NCBI RefSeq assembly: GCF_033568475.1
Contig: NC_133120.1
Location: 95,002,151-95,066,150, forward strand
Reading direction: 5' to 3'
DNA length: 64,000 nt
Source: Henckelia pumila
Taxonomy: Eukaryota > Streptophyta > Magnoliopsida > Lamiales > Gesneriaceae
This document shows positions 48,494 to 59,654 of this stretch, piece by piece. The first letter of the stretch is position 1; each line of letters begins with the position of its first letter. A program made the translations under genes and the position numbers. Under the pieces are notes generated by a model. The model was not told the origin of the DNA and made no database searches. It saw nothing but the letters and a program-made list of their open reading frames with translations.

Positions 48494-51400
48494 ATGCAAT
48501 CTTTCAATTCGTGTGCGACGAATTGTCGAAATTTATCGAATTTAGGATTTACTGCAAATTTCTTATCTTGTTCGTGGCGGCTGTCATCTCGGGTTTCATA
48601 TAATCCCAGTTTCTGCCGACGCTTTTGTCCCGATGCCGAGGTAAATGATTGCTACTGAGTAATTATTTCTGCCAATTATTTTTGGGGTTTCTTTCTGACT
48701 AGTATCCCTTCGGCTTTGTGTGGATTAGTCATTTGAACCACGGGTGCGAAAGCATCGGTCTGCCGCGCGGCATAGAGTTCTTCGAGTTTGTGCAATGGAT
48801 GAGGTATTGGTCGATTCTTTTCTCTTATGTTGTGTATCGTTATACAAACAGCTACGAATGCGATTGCCGAGTTTGTCTGATACGCTTCCTGCATTAATCT
48901 AGTGAGATTAGTAAAAATATATGAAGTGGCACTTTTTGTGTTTCCACTTTTTGCGGCTCTCCTTAGAATTTTGTATATTAGGTGGTCCGGCCAAAGTGGT
49001 AAGACTGATAATTTGTTTTTGTTGGTTACAGCAATTGGTTTATTTTTCAATTTCCTGAAGTATCATGATTTGAAAGTTTGCTTGCTGGATGCTGATGTTG
49101 TTATTGGCGATGGGAATTTCTTTTAGTTTATAACAGTGCAAGTGTAAACTGATTGGAAACACAATTTTTGGCTGTCAGGTGTTAAGATTGCTTGTCCCAA
49201 CTTTATTTTATTGATTTTGTATGCAGGATTCAATGGGTATTTCGTCATTTGATTGGGGGGACAATGATAGGCCTGTTGAATCTCTGTTTCTATCCAGCGA
49301 TAGTGATAATAGTGATGGAGAAGTTATCTTGCAACCAATAACTGATGTCGATTTGCCTACCTCGAATGAGCGATTGCTTCCAGCTGATGACGCCATTGCA
49401 GTGACCGCTCATAGGCTTGGAATGCTTTCGAGAGCGCGGAAGAAAAGAAAGTAAAAATCGCCATTACCAGAATCGCAAGAATTACGGACACAAAAGAACA
49501 GAGTATAAAAAAACTAATTGCATGGAGGAAATTAAAATACAGCATTCTGTGTAGGGTACTTTTTGTGGTAAATATTAAAAAAGCTATAGTGGATTGAGAA
49601 AATTTATGGCCAATGATGTTTTTGTTAGCACATTGTTGTTTTCCTTTACCTAGTAATTTCCTTTTATAACTTGTGTCTGAAATCTCCCGCTTGCAGGACG
49701 GTGCATGGAATTCTAAACAATGTTGGGCTTATAGCTTTCGTGACATTTCTTCTTTTCGTAGTAGATCAGTGGGCATGGCGAGTTGTGAGATTGCCTCTGG
49801 AATCGTTCTACTTAATGCGGCCTTTCGTAATTTCTGCCGTCATAGTTTCTTGTATTGGCTATATTTGTGTCCCATTATTTCGTCTTTTGAAACTTCAATC
49901 TATAAATAGGAAAGAATCACCCAAACGACATCCTTCTAAGAAAGGAACCCCTACGATGGGCGGCCTATATTTTGTACCTATAGGCCTAATTGTTGCAGAA
50001 GTTCTTCTTGGTTTTTCCTCCATTGAAGTTTCTGGAGCTGTGGTGGCTACTGTTGCTTTTGGTGCAATTGGGCTATTGGATGATTTCTTGAGTCTCAAGA
50101 ACTACCACATCCGACTATCTGGCTTAATGAGAATTTTTTTGGAGGTGAAGCTTTTTTTGTGTCTTGTTTCCACCTTCAGTTGCTGTCTTAGCTAATTGTG
50201 CTCATTAGGGCAAGCTAATTGTGCTCATTACTGCCCTAATATCTTGTCTTGATGGTACACAGGCAGCTGTTGGTATATGGTTCTCCTATTGGTTGTGCAC
50301 AACAGGCATATCAACACCCTACAACATGTATAATCTCTAATAACTACATTGTTCGACTTTTTCCTAGGGTAATTCACCCATCTGTTCTTATACTGGTGAA
50401 CTTCCAGAGCATGTCTGCTATCTTGACTTTGTTCAACTTGTCAACTTATTGTCATCTTCTGATATAAACTTCATAATTTTATCAAAACATCAAATTCTAC
50501 ATGCGCAAGTGGTAGCCTCTATAACTTGAAGTTGAAGTGTTCAGACACTGGGAGGAGTCCCAGGGCCTGGTATTTAACTTTCTGGCCTGATGTAACTACT
50601 CATGCCAACGTAATTTCGCCATATGGTTTTTCAGTTTTCTTCTAAGAAATAAAGTGTATATGAAAATTTTTTTCTTCCAAACTTTGACTAAAATATAATT
50701 TTCCTGCATGTACTGCAAATTGCTTCTTATCAACCAGTTTGGCTTTGAATAGATTTGGCATCTTGATCAAATGGATAAATTCTTTTCTTACTTGCTGTCA
50801 TTTGTAATTTTGTATGTCAGGAAAATGGTGGTTCCTCTACCTGCACCGGTGGGCCTTGTTTGTCTTGAAAAAATTTATCCAAGTTTGACCTTGTTCTGTT
50901 TTGTTTCCACGGCAAATGGAATCAATATAACCAATGGACTTGATGGACTGGCTGCCGGAGCTGCTGCATTGGCATTTATCGGAATGTCTATTGTGGTTCT
51001 TCCAATATGTGCTGGTATCATCCTTGTCGTCAATACTGTGTAGTCACACTCACAATCTAGCAGGCATGAAAGTGGGCTATCTATATTTGTGATTCCATCC
51101 TTACATTTCAATGCCAAAATCAAATTCAGTGTGACGTCCAAATTGCACTTTGGCTTCGTCGTGCTTTAAGTTTTCGCTACTGATTTCAGATCTTGCTATA
51201 TTTGGAGCGTCAATGGCAGGAGCTTGTGTCGGTTTCCTAATGCACAACAGGTATAAAGCATCAATATTTATGGGTGATACAGGAGCCTTGGCCTTAGGAG
51301 GTGCCCTCGCTGCAATGGCTTCTTGTACAGGAATGTTCTTCCCTTTGTTCATTTCATCAGGAGTGTTTGTGCTGGAAGCAGTTTCCGTGATTGCCCAGGT

Positions 51401-51773
51401 ATATTACTCCTTGGATATGCCGTTTGTATATGTGCAGAATGATATCTTCTTTTACATGATTTTAGATGAGTGGGTAAAGTAATATTTGTTTCTTTAGTTC
51501 GACTTATGTGCTAAACCTTAACCGGAGTCTTAAAATTTTGAATGGATTTGTAAGATTTTTTATCTGATGACAACTTGTGTGCGTGGTTAGGTACCCTTCT
51601 TCAAGGTGACCAAATTTTTTGGTCGAACTGGCAGGCAATTGTTTCACATGACACCATTCCATCGTCACCTCGAGTTATCTGGAGTCGAAGAACCGACAAT
51701 AGTTACTGCAGCTTATGTTGTCACGTGTGTCTTGATCTTATGCGCTGCATATGTAGGTCTTACTTCAGCATGA
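48494..51773 (+). CDS. MraY: Plastid MraY homologue (phospho-MurNAc-pentapeptide transferase)
   Basis: Seven exons: 48494-48640, 49227-49450, 49697-50144, 50263-50327, 50821-51014, 51190-51398 and 51591-51773. All are GT/AG and phases sum to 489 aa. Bacterial MraY transfers phospho-MurNAc-pentapeptide to undecaprenyl phosphate, making lipid I. Plants keep a nuclear, chloroplast-targeted homologue. The first about 50-90 residues are a putative transit region (Ser/Cys/Arg-rich). Motifs are the metal/substrate aspartates D252-D253 ([11 protein letters not shown]), D336 (NGLDGLAAG) and D389 ([13 protein letters not shown]), plus [14 protein letters not shown]. At the position of the conserved HHH motif the sequence is PFHRHLEL (H453-R454-H455). 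Multiple membrane helices are visible. The ATG choice is the one in frame with exon 2; an ATG at 48427 is out of frame. Confidence 0.93.
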
Positions 51774-52341
51774 GTGGTCACTGAAGTGTGGGTGCTAGTT
51801 ACTTTTACTATAATTTCCATTTTTCGTCTCTTTTTTGTTAATTTTAATTTAATACTTGGTCTTCGGTACGGAAGAGCTGAAGGCAAAGAATTTTGGTTCT
51901 GTTGTCAATAATCAAGATTATTTGTACTTGGTTTTGATTTTCATTAATTAATTGTACATTTTTGCGGCACCAACTTTTGCAATTTTAGTCAGTAATTTTC
52001 GCATTTTGGCCAGAAAAATAATGGTCTGAATTTTAGATTATTTTTTGGCTAAGCTTATAAATTGTTCTGGTTCATAACATTTTATAAATTTCAAGAACTT
52101 TTTTCTGACATATATAGAAATTAATATCTAAACATTATCAAGTATTCAAATTTCTGAATTGATCAGAACTAATTTGCCGATCATTTCAGTTTTATCAAAT
52201 CCTTCTCTAATTTTAATAATATTATTTATTATTATTGTTTTAAATTTTTTTATTTTTTTCAATTGTATTTGTTTTAAAATTTAAAATTTGTTACATCATT
52301 GATATAACAAGGGGTAATTATTTTAAAATCCCTAAATCTAA
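51774..52341. other. MraY 3' flank
   Basis: Non-coding AT-rich DNA after the MraY stop; nothing else was recognised. Confidence 0.5.
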
Positions 52342-53201
52342 GTGGGGTGTATTCAAAGTGGGAGAAATCATGACATTTAAAGAGTCTTGTGGAATTTAAA
52401 AGTCAATAGGTGAATATTCAATCTAGACTTTTACAAACTCTATGAAAATCTAGTGGTATCCAAAATAAAAGTCTATGGAGTTTTAAAAAGTCATGTGGTA
52501 TTCAACTATGACTTTTAAAAACTCTATAAAAGTCCATAGGTATTCAAATTTCCAAGAGACTTTTAATGACTCCATGAAAGTCATTAAAGTACAAACTTTA
52601 AAGTTCAAGGTACAATAATAAAATGTCTAGAATTATCTTTGCTTGAACCCAAAGATTTGAATGGATTTCAAATTTCATTTCCCTCTTCTTTTCCTTCTTC
52701 CTCCTTAAATTTTTTCATAAAACTTTTTACAATATGAAATCAAAAAGTAAAATATTTGAAAATCCATTTTTAAAAAAATTTTGGTCGTTGAAATTTTGGA
52801 GATGATTTTGTTATTTTTAATACATAATTTATACAATTAATTGCAATAAACTATAAAAAGTCATTTAATTTTTAAATAGTAGAACTTTTACGCCACAAAA
52901 TGATGAAAATAATAATAAAAACAAATATTGCTATAGATATTTTTTATAAAATAAAAATTAATATTTTTTATATAATTGAAAGAATTTTTTTAAAAAATAT
53001 ATTAAATATAATTATATTTATTTTATAACTTCTAATATGGAAATTCTATTACGTCAAATTATAATTATGAAATTCCTTAATAAAATTATCATGTTATACA
53101 TATAAAAATCATAAAATTTTAATAAGATTTTATTGTCAGAGTTGAAAGTAATAATAAATTATTTTAATAATTTAATTTATTTATTTAGTACTTATTGAAC
53201 A

Positions 53202-53240
<39 letters not shown>

Positions 53241-53603
53241 GCATTAATTTAAAATTATAATTTCACTATATTTAAAAATTTATAAAAATATATACATAAA
53301 CCAACATACACTGACACGTACACACAAACATATATATGCGCACATATATAAAAGGATAATTTTATCGAATAAACATATAAAAATATTATTAACTCCACGA
53401 AAGTCTGTTATTAAAAAAAGTCAATAAATCACTGCAAATGTCTGCAAATGTCTTGCAAAAAAGTCTATAGGACTCCATATAATTCTTTTCACAAACTCTG
53501 TGAGATTTCCTAAAAGTCAATAAAAATATATCAACTCCACGAAAGTCTATAATAAAAAAAAGTCAATGAAAGTCATTAAATCTCTGGATTGAATACACCC
53601 CTG
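52342..53603. mobile_element. PIF/Harbinger-type non-autonomous element, 1.26 kb
   Basis: The left end GTGGGGTGTATTCAA and the right end, inverted, CAGGGGTGTATTCAA match at 13 of 15 bases. The 3-bp duplication TAA lies at 52339-52341 and 53604-53606. Subterminal arrays repeat GACTTT / AAAGTC-type words (ACTCCATGAAAGTCATTAAA, ACTCCACGAAAGTCTRTTA). A TA microsatellite lies at about 53207-53235. No transposase frame. Confidence 0.8.
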
Positions 53604-53784
53604 TAAACATAAATTTCTCCTAACTCCCTACATTCAAATTTTTTAGTTTGCACTTCCTAGTGGTCCCCAATTTTGATTAAACAAGTATTCAACTAATCTT
53701 TTGTACTTTGGCGTTGTTTTACCTATCGAACCAGTTCATGTCGTAAAGAACTGTTGGCTGCGCAAGGTTTCCAGCCTATATACT

Positions 53785-53959
53785 TTAGATTAGGGTCCAA
53801 CATGCTTCCGTAAAGTGAATCAAATTTAAATACCTCTTTGACCATAATGTCGTTGGGTCATACCTGCCGAGTTTTACGAAGTGCTCCTCACACTCCAACC
53901 ACGCAGTCGCAACAGATGGTTTCTGCACAAGCTCCTTCAACGACACCCAGCACAGCCTT
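53785..53959 (-). other. Unrecognised coding-like fragment
   Basis: On the minus strand one frame stays open for about 58 codons up to a TAA at 53785-53787. It reads with protein-like composition (for example WLECEEHFVKLGRYD). There is no ATG at its start and no neighbour to extend it. It may be an old gene exon or viral remnant, or chance. I do not recognise it. Confidence 0.2.
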
Positions 53960-54181
53960 AATTCATTTTCTACCTTAAGGCGTATGGTATATAAATTTAA
54001 TTATAAATATGAACATGAAAGAACAAAAGACTTTAGAAAAATTATTCAGACATAATATTATTACATAAATCAACTCCTTTGAAGAGGAGAAGACAACTTG
54101 TTTAGCTACTCATAGTAGCCTCGTTCTTGAAATACATAAACGAAAACTTATTACAATAGAAAGAGAAATATTACAAACAAT

Positions 54182-54187
54182 TTTATT
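54182..54187 (-). terminator. Poly(A) signal of the caulimovirid region
   Basis: AATAAA on the minus strand, about 55 bases past the TATA box. In caulimovirids the poly(A) signal lies shortly after the genomic promoter, giving terminally redundant RNA. The assignment is from spacing. Confidence 0.45.
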
Positions 54188-54239
54188 CGTAAGAAAACTG
54201 AAGGGAATGATCGATGTCTTCAGCTTCCTCAAATGCCTG

Positions 54240-54247
54240 TATTTATA
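54240..54247 (-). promoter_or_regulatory. TATA box of the caulimovirid genomic promoter
   Basis: TATAAATA on the minus strand (CTATAAATACAGG), downstream of the last frame and of a duplicated element at 54310-54404, as in the intergenic promoter of this virus family. Confidence 0.6.
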
Positions 54248-54309
54248 GCTGTAGTTCCACTCGTTTCACCGAGAAACTTCAGGGAATCTTACAGCTGTTT
54301 TGTATTTCT

Positions 54310-54404
54310 TTATGTCATTATTGATGACATCTTTTACTAGTGGAGGAGGCAGTTGTCTTGAATTTTTTATGCCATTATTGATGGCATCTTTTACTAGTGG
54401 AGGA
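54310..54404 (-). repeat. Two 38-bp repeats upstream of the caulimovirid TATA box
   Basis: Units at 54310-54347 and 54367-54404 (57-bp spacing) share GCCATTATTGATGGC or GTCATTATTGATGAC, both with inverted symmetry, followed by CTTTTACTAGTGGAGGA. Compensating differences keep the palindrome. An upstream activating role is inferred from position. Confidence 0.7.
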
Positions 54405-54700
54405 ATCACATGTCTGCCACTTTCTTTTGGCTTTATTCTCCTCACATGCCTGCTTTATTGTTGTCGGGGCATCTTTTGCTTTTGAAGTAGACCCCTGTGA
54501 AAACGCATCTTTGGTGGTCCTTGTCCACCTTTGCTTGTCTCGGAAAAATCCTTTCGATCCGTTCGGGGTCTAAAGGTTTTTCCAAATTCTGGCTCCTTCT
54601 GATTTGGGCATTCTGGGCAGATATTCTCTGACCATCGTCCAATATGAGCCATGTTACAAAATTTTCGGCGAGTTTCTTTACTCCCCGGCAGCTTGTTGTT

Positions 54701-55828
54701 TCACAAAAGATTTCTCTTCTTTTCGAAGAGTTCTTTCGCAAATGCTGTAGTTTTTCCTGTCATTGTGTTCAACAGGAATGATCCGTTCACAGAATTCTGA
54801 TAAAATTTGAATGGAAACTTGACTTTGTCCATCTCAGTAAGACAGACCCAAATACCCCATGCCCTTCTGGTTGAGATCTCATTTTCCCTGAAAGTGGACA
54901 CCAAGGGTATTTCTTCAGTTTTAGGATCCTTGATAAATTTATGACTGTTTATATCAGGTCTCCTTAGCTTGATAAAATGAAAGGGTTCGTGTGATCCTTT
55001 CACTGTTGGTTCTGGAGCTGCACTGAAAAAATATAACTCAAGCACATCTCCTCTGGACAAATGATCATTATTTGCCCATGTTTCTTGGACTGCTTCCTGA
55101 ATCCATTTTGGTAACTGTGATATCTCCAGAAAGCTTGGTGACGTTGTATAAACTGAGGCCAAAGCCCCAAATTCATACCAGAGTTTTACATCTTTAGGAT
55201 TGACATTGTTTTTTAGCCAAACCCTTGGATATATTCCTGCAACATCAACCCTGCAAGTGTTCGGGTTGATTTCATTCCTTGTATTCAATTTCTCTCACTT
55301 CTGTTGATAAACCTGGAATGGAGAAATAATAGATGGATTAGTATCAATCTTAGATTTGCCCTTGTCAGTGTTGGGCCTAAGATTGGTCTCTTCCTCTTTT
55401 ACCCAAGAGGTGGAGGGTTGACTTGATGAGTTATCCTCATCAATTGTTGCTTCATCCAGATCATCAAAGGCTGATGATATATTAGCTCTTGTTTCTTGAG
55501 TTTTAGATTCCTCAACATCTTGTTTCACAACCGGTGGTTGTATTTCTTGTTCTTGTAAAACCAATGGTTTTAGTATATCTTGTTTATGAGAAACCAATGG
55601 TTTCTCTATAGCCTTCACAATTGGCCCTTGAATAGCAGCCCATAGTTGTGTTTGAGCTTGCATACATCCTGTAATTCGATTAGATACTTTGATCCGATCA
55701 GCTTGTTGTAACCTGCCGGCCATTTCAGCATTAATGGCTAACTGGTTGAACTCGTTTTGAAGCAACCCAAGGTGTTCCCTGAGATTCCTCTGCATTTTCA
55801 GGATGGAATCCACGTCACTGTCTTTCAT
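54701..55828 (-). pseudogene. Caulimovirid last ORF, candidate transactivator (TAV)
   Basis: About 376 codons in one phase, split by an in-frame TGA at 55295-55297. The first part is helical and Glu/Gln-rich (a possible coiled coil near MQRNLREHLGLLQNEF). The second part holds a compact domain (LWYEFGALASVYTT). It starts 14 bases inside the end of the RNase H frame. Position after RT-RNase H and length suggest the inclusion-body/transactivator protein. Sequence similarity alone did not let me confirm it. A further stretch in another frame (54455-54652) has a CPEC pattern and may be its frameshifted end. Confidence 0.55.
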
Positions 55829-57838
55829 CTCTTGTTAAAAAATCTGCAAGAATATTTTCATGAGATTTAATAATAACAATATCAAAAATATAATTTTGAC
55901 ATAATGCTTGCCATCTTAATAACCTAGCTTTCTCAGGTTTAGATTCAATCTTATTCTTTAGGAAAGCTTTTACCTGAGTGTTATCAACCTTCAGAGTGAA
56001 TTTTTTAGCAAGTAAAAATAATGGCCATTTTTCAAAAGCCCTTTTAACCGCATAAAATTCCTTCTCGTTGATATGCCATCTAATGGCCTCAGATTCTGAA
56101 AAAATACCGCTACAGTATCTGCATGGTATTTCCCCATATGGAGTGATTTTGGTAAGGACTGCCGCCCACCAATCGTCGCTGGTATCCGTAAATAATACCA
56201 GATCATCTTCATCTACGGGTATAGCCATTTTTGGGAGATTCTTACATATCTCTTTTAATTGGTTTACCCTTTTAGTATGGTCATCGGTCCATATAAACCT
56301 AGCATCCTTTTTTAACAAAGGACTGAATACCTTTCTGTACATTGCTAGATTGTTAATGAACATCCCTGCAAAATTAACTACTCCAAGAAAACTCTGGAGT
56401 TGTTTTACATCTTTGAGTTTATCTGAAAATTTTTTTACCTTTTCCACAATATGGGGTTGTAGAATTATTTCAGTTTCATCAATCTCAATACCGAGGAATT
56501 CAATTTTCCTTGTTGCTATGACTGCTTTCTTTTCAGATAACACCAGTCCTTCTTATTTACAAATTTTAGAGAAAATCTCTAAGTGTTTAACGTGTTCGTC
56601 TATATTTTTTGATGCTATAAGAATATCATCAATATAAACAAACATAAAGTTGAAATAATCTTTAAAAAGGTTATCCATCTTTCTTTGAAATATCTGGGGT
56701 GCATTAGCCAATCCCATAGGCATAACTTCCCAAATATAGTGTCCTTGTGGAGTAGAGAAGGCTGTGAATTTCTTACTGCCTTCTTCCATTCTTATCTGGT
56801 AGAATCCAGACTTACAATCAAATTTTGAGAACACTCTAGCATTTCGTACACAGCTAATTAGATGTTCTCTACTAGGTATGAAGTACCCGTCAAACTCCAG
56901 GATTTTATTAATACCTTGGTAGTTAATAACTAACCTGGGTATCCCTCTTTTTATTTCACCATGATTTCTGACCAGAAAACCTGGGCTACTATATGGTGAA
57001 ACTTCTTTTTTGATTAGACCAAGGTCCAAATGTTCCTTGATAATCATTCTCATATCCCTTTGATCTGTTATGTTCATCGGGATAGGCTTATATCTGATGA
57101 ATTCATACTCTTTGCCTTTCTTTAGAGTAAGACTGGCTTTGAGTTGATTTCTATCCCACCATGCCAAAGGATGCTCATTATAACTTTCTTTGAGCCTCTT
57201 TTTGACATCTTCAAGGGATACCTTGTTTTCTAACTCTATATCTCTATGATTTAGAGTTACCTTGAGAAGCTCCATATCCTCTGTTTGGAGTTCTTGTTAT
57301 GTTGTTATTTTCAACATGGTTTCTCCAAACCTTCTTGGATCTTTCATTTTTGGGTGAAAAAGTTGTCACTTATCACCACGCTGGCTGCGAAATATTATCG
57401 GCAATTGTCGATAAATAGCAACTTTGAGTCTTTGAACGATAATTTTATGATCACAAATTGTAGTGAACATAAGTCTTCTTGACTCATTGTCTTGTGTGTA
57501 CTTCTTAAAAATTTGTAAGAAGTTATTTTCTAACAGGATATCAGCTCCTGCATCATGGAAATAGATTGGTGGTGTCTTTACCTTGTACCAAGGTGTCTGA
57601 CCTGCTCCTCCTATAAGGATCTCTTCTTGTTTTATTCCTTTGCAAAGAATTAAAATTCTTCGAGAGAAATCTCGTCCATCAATTTTTGGCAAATCTTCTT
57701 CACATTTTTCAGGGAAGACTTCTTTTTTGCTGTACAAATTCCTGCTCCCGAATCAATATAAGCTGCAAAGTATTCAGCCTTATATTGTTCATACAACATC
57801 CCTATCGAAATGTATATGGAGAAAGGACTTGTTGTCAT
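55815..57838 (-). pseudogene. Caulimovirid protease-reverse transcriptase-RNase H, broken
   Basis: Protease: active site DSGA in the first segment (57838 downward), then a shift of phase at a run of six T (plus strand 57723-57728), and continuation to a TGA at 57366-57368. A second stop (TAA) is at 57297-57299. Reverse transcriptase follows from 57275 with LVINYQGINK, SKFDCKSGFYQI, a YIDDIL catalytic box and a TAA stop at 56553-56555. RNase H continues in the same phase (TDTSDDWW, NEKEFYAVKRAF, VDNTQ) to 55815. In all there is one frameshift and three nonsense codons. No integrase is present, which separates it from LTR retrotransposons. Not functional as it stands. Confidence 0.9.
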
Positions 57839-58101
57839 TTTTTAAAGGGATTACTAAATGGCCCTGCCATTTTTAACAGACTGTGTTGTAACTCAGTAAT
57901 CCGATTAAGACTATTCACCTTTAGTCTTTTTAAGGCTTCAGAAGGTAGAGTATGGTTACTCTTTTCTACCTCTTCAATGCGATCTAGTAAATTATGTTCA
58001 TGACTTACTAATTTCAACAGCTGATTCTTCCTCTGTTTGTAAACAGAGTTCTCGAATCTGATTAAGGGATTGTCCCTTTTCCAATTCTCTTGGTTTTCCA
58101 T
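57835..58101 (-). CDS. Caulimovirid small ORF, 88 aa, coiled-coil-like
   Basis: An unbroken frame 12 bases after the movement-protein stop. Its own stop overlaps the start of the protease frame (ATGA-type overlap at 57835-57838). It is charged and Leu-heptad-like in the middle (LLKLVSHEHNLLDRIEEVEK), with a basic end (SNPFKK). A virion-associated-protein-like role is possible from size and coiled-coil character, but is not established. Confidence 0.45.
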   Translation of the reverse strand: MENQENWKRDNPLIRFENSVYKQRKNQLLKLVSHEHNLLDRIEEVEKSNHTLPSEALKRLKVNSLNRITELQHSLLKMAGPFSNPFKK

Positions 58102-58113
58102 CTCGTAGAATTC

Positions 58114-59343
58114 TTATTGAATCCTCCAAGTCTTTTCTTCTGCCATGAACTCTATTCCTTTTTCAAGGCGTTTCCATGGTTTATGGTCCTCCAGAAACTC
58201 TAGGCCAAGAATGAGCTGATCCACTTCTTTTCCTGGAATTCCACACATTTGAACTTCCAATTCTCCAATATTTATCAATCCTTGGTAAGTTCCTTTTTCA
58301 TGTTGTTCCAAATAGTAAATCGAGTTACAAAGGAACTGGTTCCGATGACTTGTAATATCGAATACTATTTTCACTTCTTTCCATCCTTCTGGAGATCTAA
58401 GTTTTCCTATTATAGAAAACTCTTTTTCTTCTGGTGGAATTTCTTGAATAGGAGATTTGTCCCATCTCCTACTTGTCATTCGGTTTCCTTGAAAAGATAA
58501 CCTTCGAGGTTCTATTTTAAGGTCTCTGTATAGAACCGGTTTGTCTTGAATTTGAATGTCTGTTTCCTGAATTAAAGAAAACTCGATTCTTTCTGGGTAT
58601 ATTGCATGAGCAACTTTCCCAAAGATATCTGGAATTTCAATGAACTCATTTCTAATAAATAATTCAGAATGATGAGTATTAGAAAGAGCATATGAAATTT
58701 GATATGTAATAGAATATGGTCTATTACCTTCCTTCATTAGTCTCTTTTTCTTAAAGTTTTGATGCAACGTCAAGGCTCGAGTAAAATCCCTGTCAGCTAA
58801 ATTGTAAGCTATTCTTGGATAGATAACTCCTACAATTTTTCCTGCACAAAGATTTCCTGAGATAGTACCCAGGACAACATCTTGAATATTCTCCATTCTT
58901 TTATCGCATACTACGATATCTATGGGTGAATCTATTCCTTCTTTAAAAGTTGTCTTGATCATTATTTGGATTGCTCCAATATGAATCCAAGACATCGTCC
59001 TTGCTACCTCACCTTTCAACTTTTGCAATTCCTCTCTTATTTCTTCAAAAGGAATTAACTGCATCTCTATTTGATTACTTGTTAACTCCATGGGGATTGC
59101 CATTTCCCTTCTGGATACTTTGTAAATCAAATTATGTCTTCTTTGTCTAAGCCCTAGGTTGCCTAAGACTCTTTCTACTTGTCCTGCCGAAAATCCCTGG
59201 TACTTTTGTAACGTTGGATTTTCTCTCATAATCCTTTGGACCATATTATGAGATATCGTGGTTTGGCTAAAGAATCCAGCCAAACTTTCATGTGTTTCAT
59301 GCCGAAACACTTCTTCTTTATTATGATTCTGATTCTGATCCAT
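58114..59343 (-). CDS. Caulimovirid movement protein, intact frame
   Basis: From the ATG at 59343 the frame runs 409 codons without interruption. The 30K-type movement-protein core is recognisable (HIGAIQIMIKTTFKEGIDSP, VVCDKRM, YPRIAYNLADRDF). These proteins form tubules through plasmodesmata in caulimovirids. An upstream in-frame extension to 59412 overlaps the coat-protein tail, so the shorter start is preferred. It is the only large frame of this copy that is not broken. Confidence 0.8.
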   Translation of the reverse strand: MDQNQNHNKEEVFRHETHESLAGFFSQTTISHNMVQRIMRENPTLQKYQGFSAGQVERVLGNLGLRQRRHNLIYKVSRREMAIPMELTSNQIEMQLIPFEEIREELQKLKGEVARTMSWIHIGAIQIMIKTTFKEGIDSPIDIVVCDKRMENIQDVVLGTISGNLCAGKIVGVIYPRIAYNLADRDFTRALTLHQNFKKKRLMKEGNRPYSITYQISYALSNTHHSELFIRNEFIEIPDIFGKVAHAIYPERIEFSLIQETDIQIQDKPVLYRDLKIEPRRLSFQGNRMTSRRWDKSPIQEIPPEEKEFSIIGKLRSPEGWKEVKIVFDITSHRNQFLCNSIYYLEQHEKGTYQGLINIGELEVQMCGIPGKEVDQLILGLEFLEDHKPWKRLEKGIEFMAEEKTWRIQ

Positions 59344-59488
59344 CCTCAGAATCTTCTTGACTAAAAAATATCTCTTCTTCGTATATGCTTTCATCTGAGG
59401 GGATATCCTCAAATTGATATACTTAGACTAGATCTTGAAAGAAGACCGCATCATCCATATCTGGTGTTGCTTCAAAGAGTTTAACTCA

Positions 59489-59654
59489 TTTTTTCTCGTT
59501 TTTTGGACAATTTGTAGATATATGTCCTCTTGCTCCACATGTCCAGCAGTTGCAATCCTTGAAACTTTCACTTGCTCTTGTATGAGTTCTTCTGAAAGTT
59601 CTTCTTGATGGTGTTCTTCCCCTGCTTTGTGATGAGCTTGTTACTGGAGATGTT
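59489..59654 (-). pseudogene. Caulimovirid coat protein, C-terminal remnant
   Basis: A Ser/Arg-rich basic segment leads to a CCHC zinc knuckle (CWTCGARGHISTNC), the nucleic-acid-binding box of caulimovirid coat proteins. A TGA at 59486-59488 follows. Beyond it the same phase is acidic, as coat-protein tails often are, but is broken again. On the upstream side the frame is cut at 59655 by the gypsy LTR, and the apparent N terminus of the open frame is LTR sequence. Confidence 0.8.

Larger units (their letters stand above)
54060..59654 (-). mobile_element. Endogenous caulimovirid (pararetrovirus) copy, broken
   Basis: Five minus-strand open regions follow in the order coat-protein end, movement protein, small coiled-coil frame, protease-RT-RNase H, and a candidate transactivator. 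They are followed by a promoter-like region. RT-RNase H with an adjoining 30K-type movement protein and no integrase is diagnostic of Caulimoviridae. Separate frames in this order resemble cavemovirus/solendovirus-type genomes. Stop codons and a frameshift break several frames, so this is an old integrated copy. The right side is cut at 59655 by a Ty3/gypsy insertion. The left limit is unsure. Confidence 0.85.

Noticed and set aside
48676-49050. A 124-codon open frame antisense to MraY intron 1
   Set aside because: It lies wholly in an intron, on the other strand, with no recognised domain and no splice or promoter signals; likely chance.
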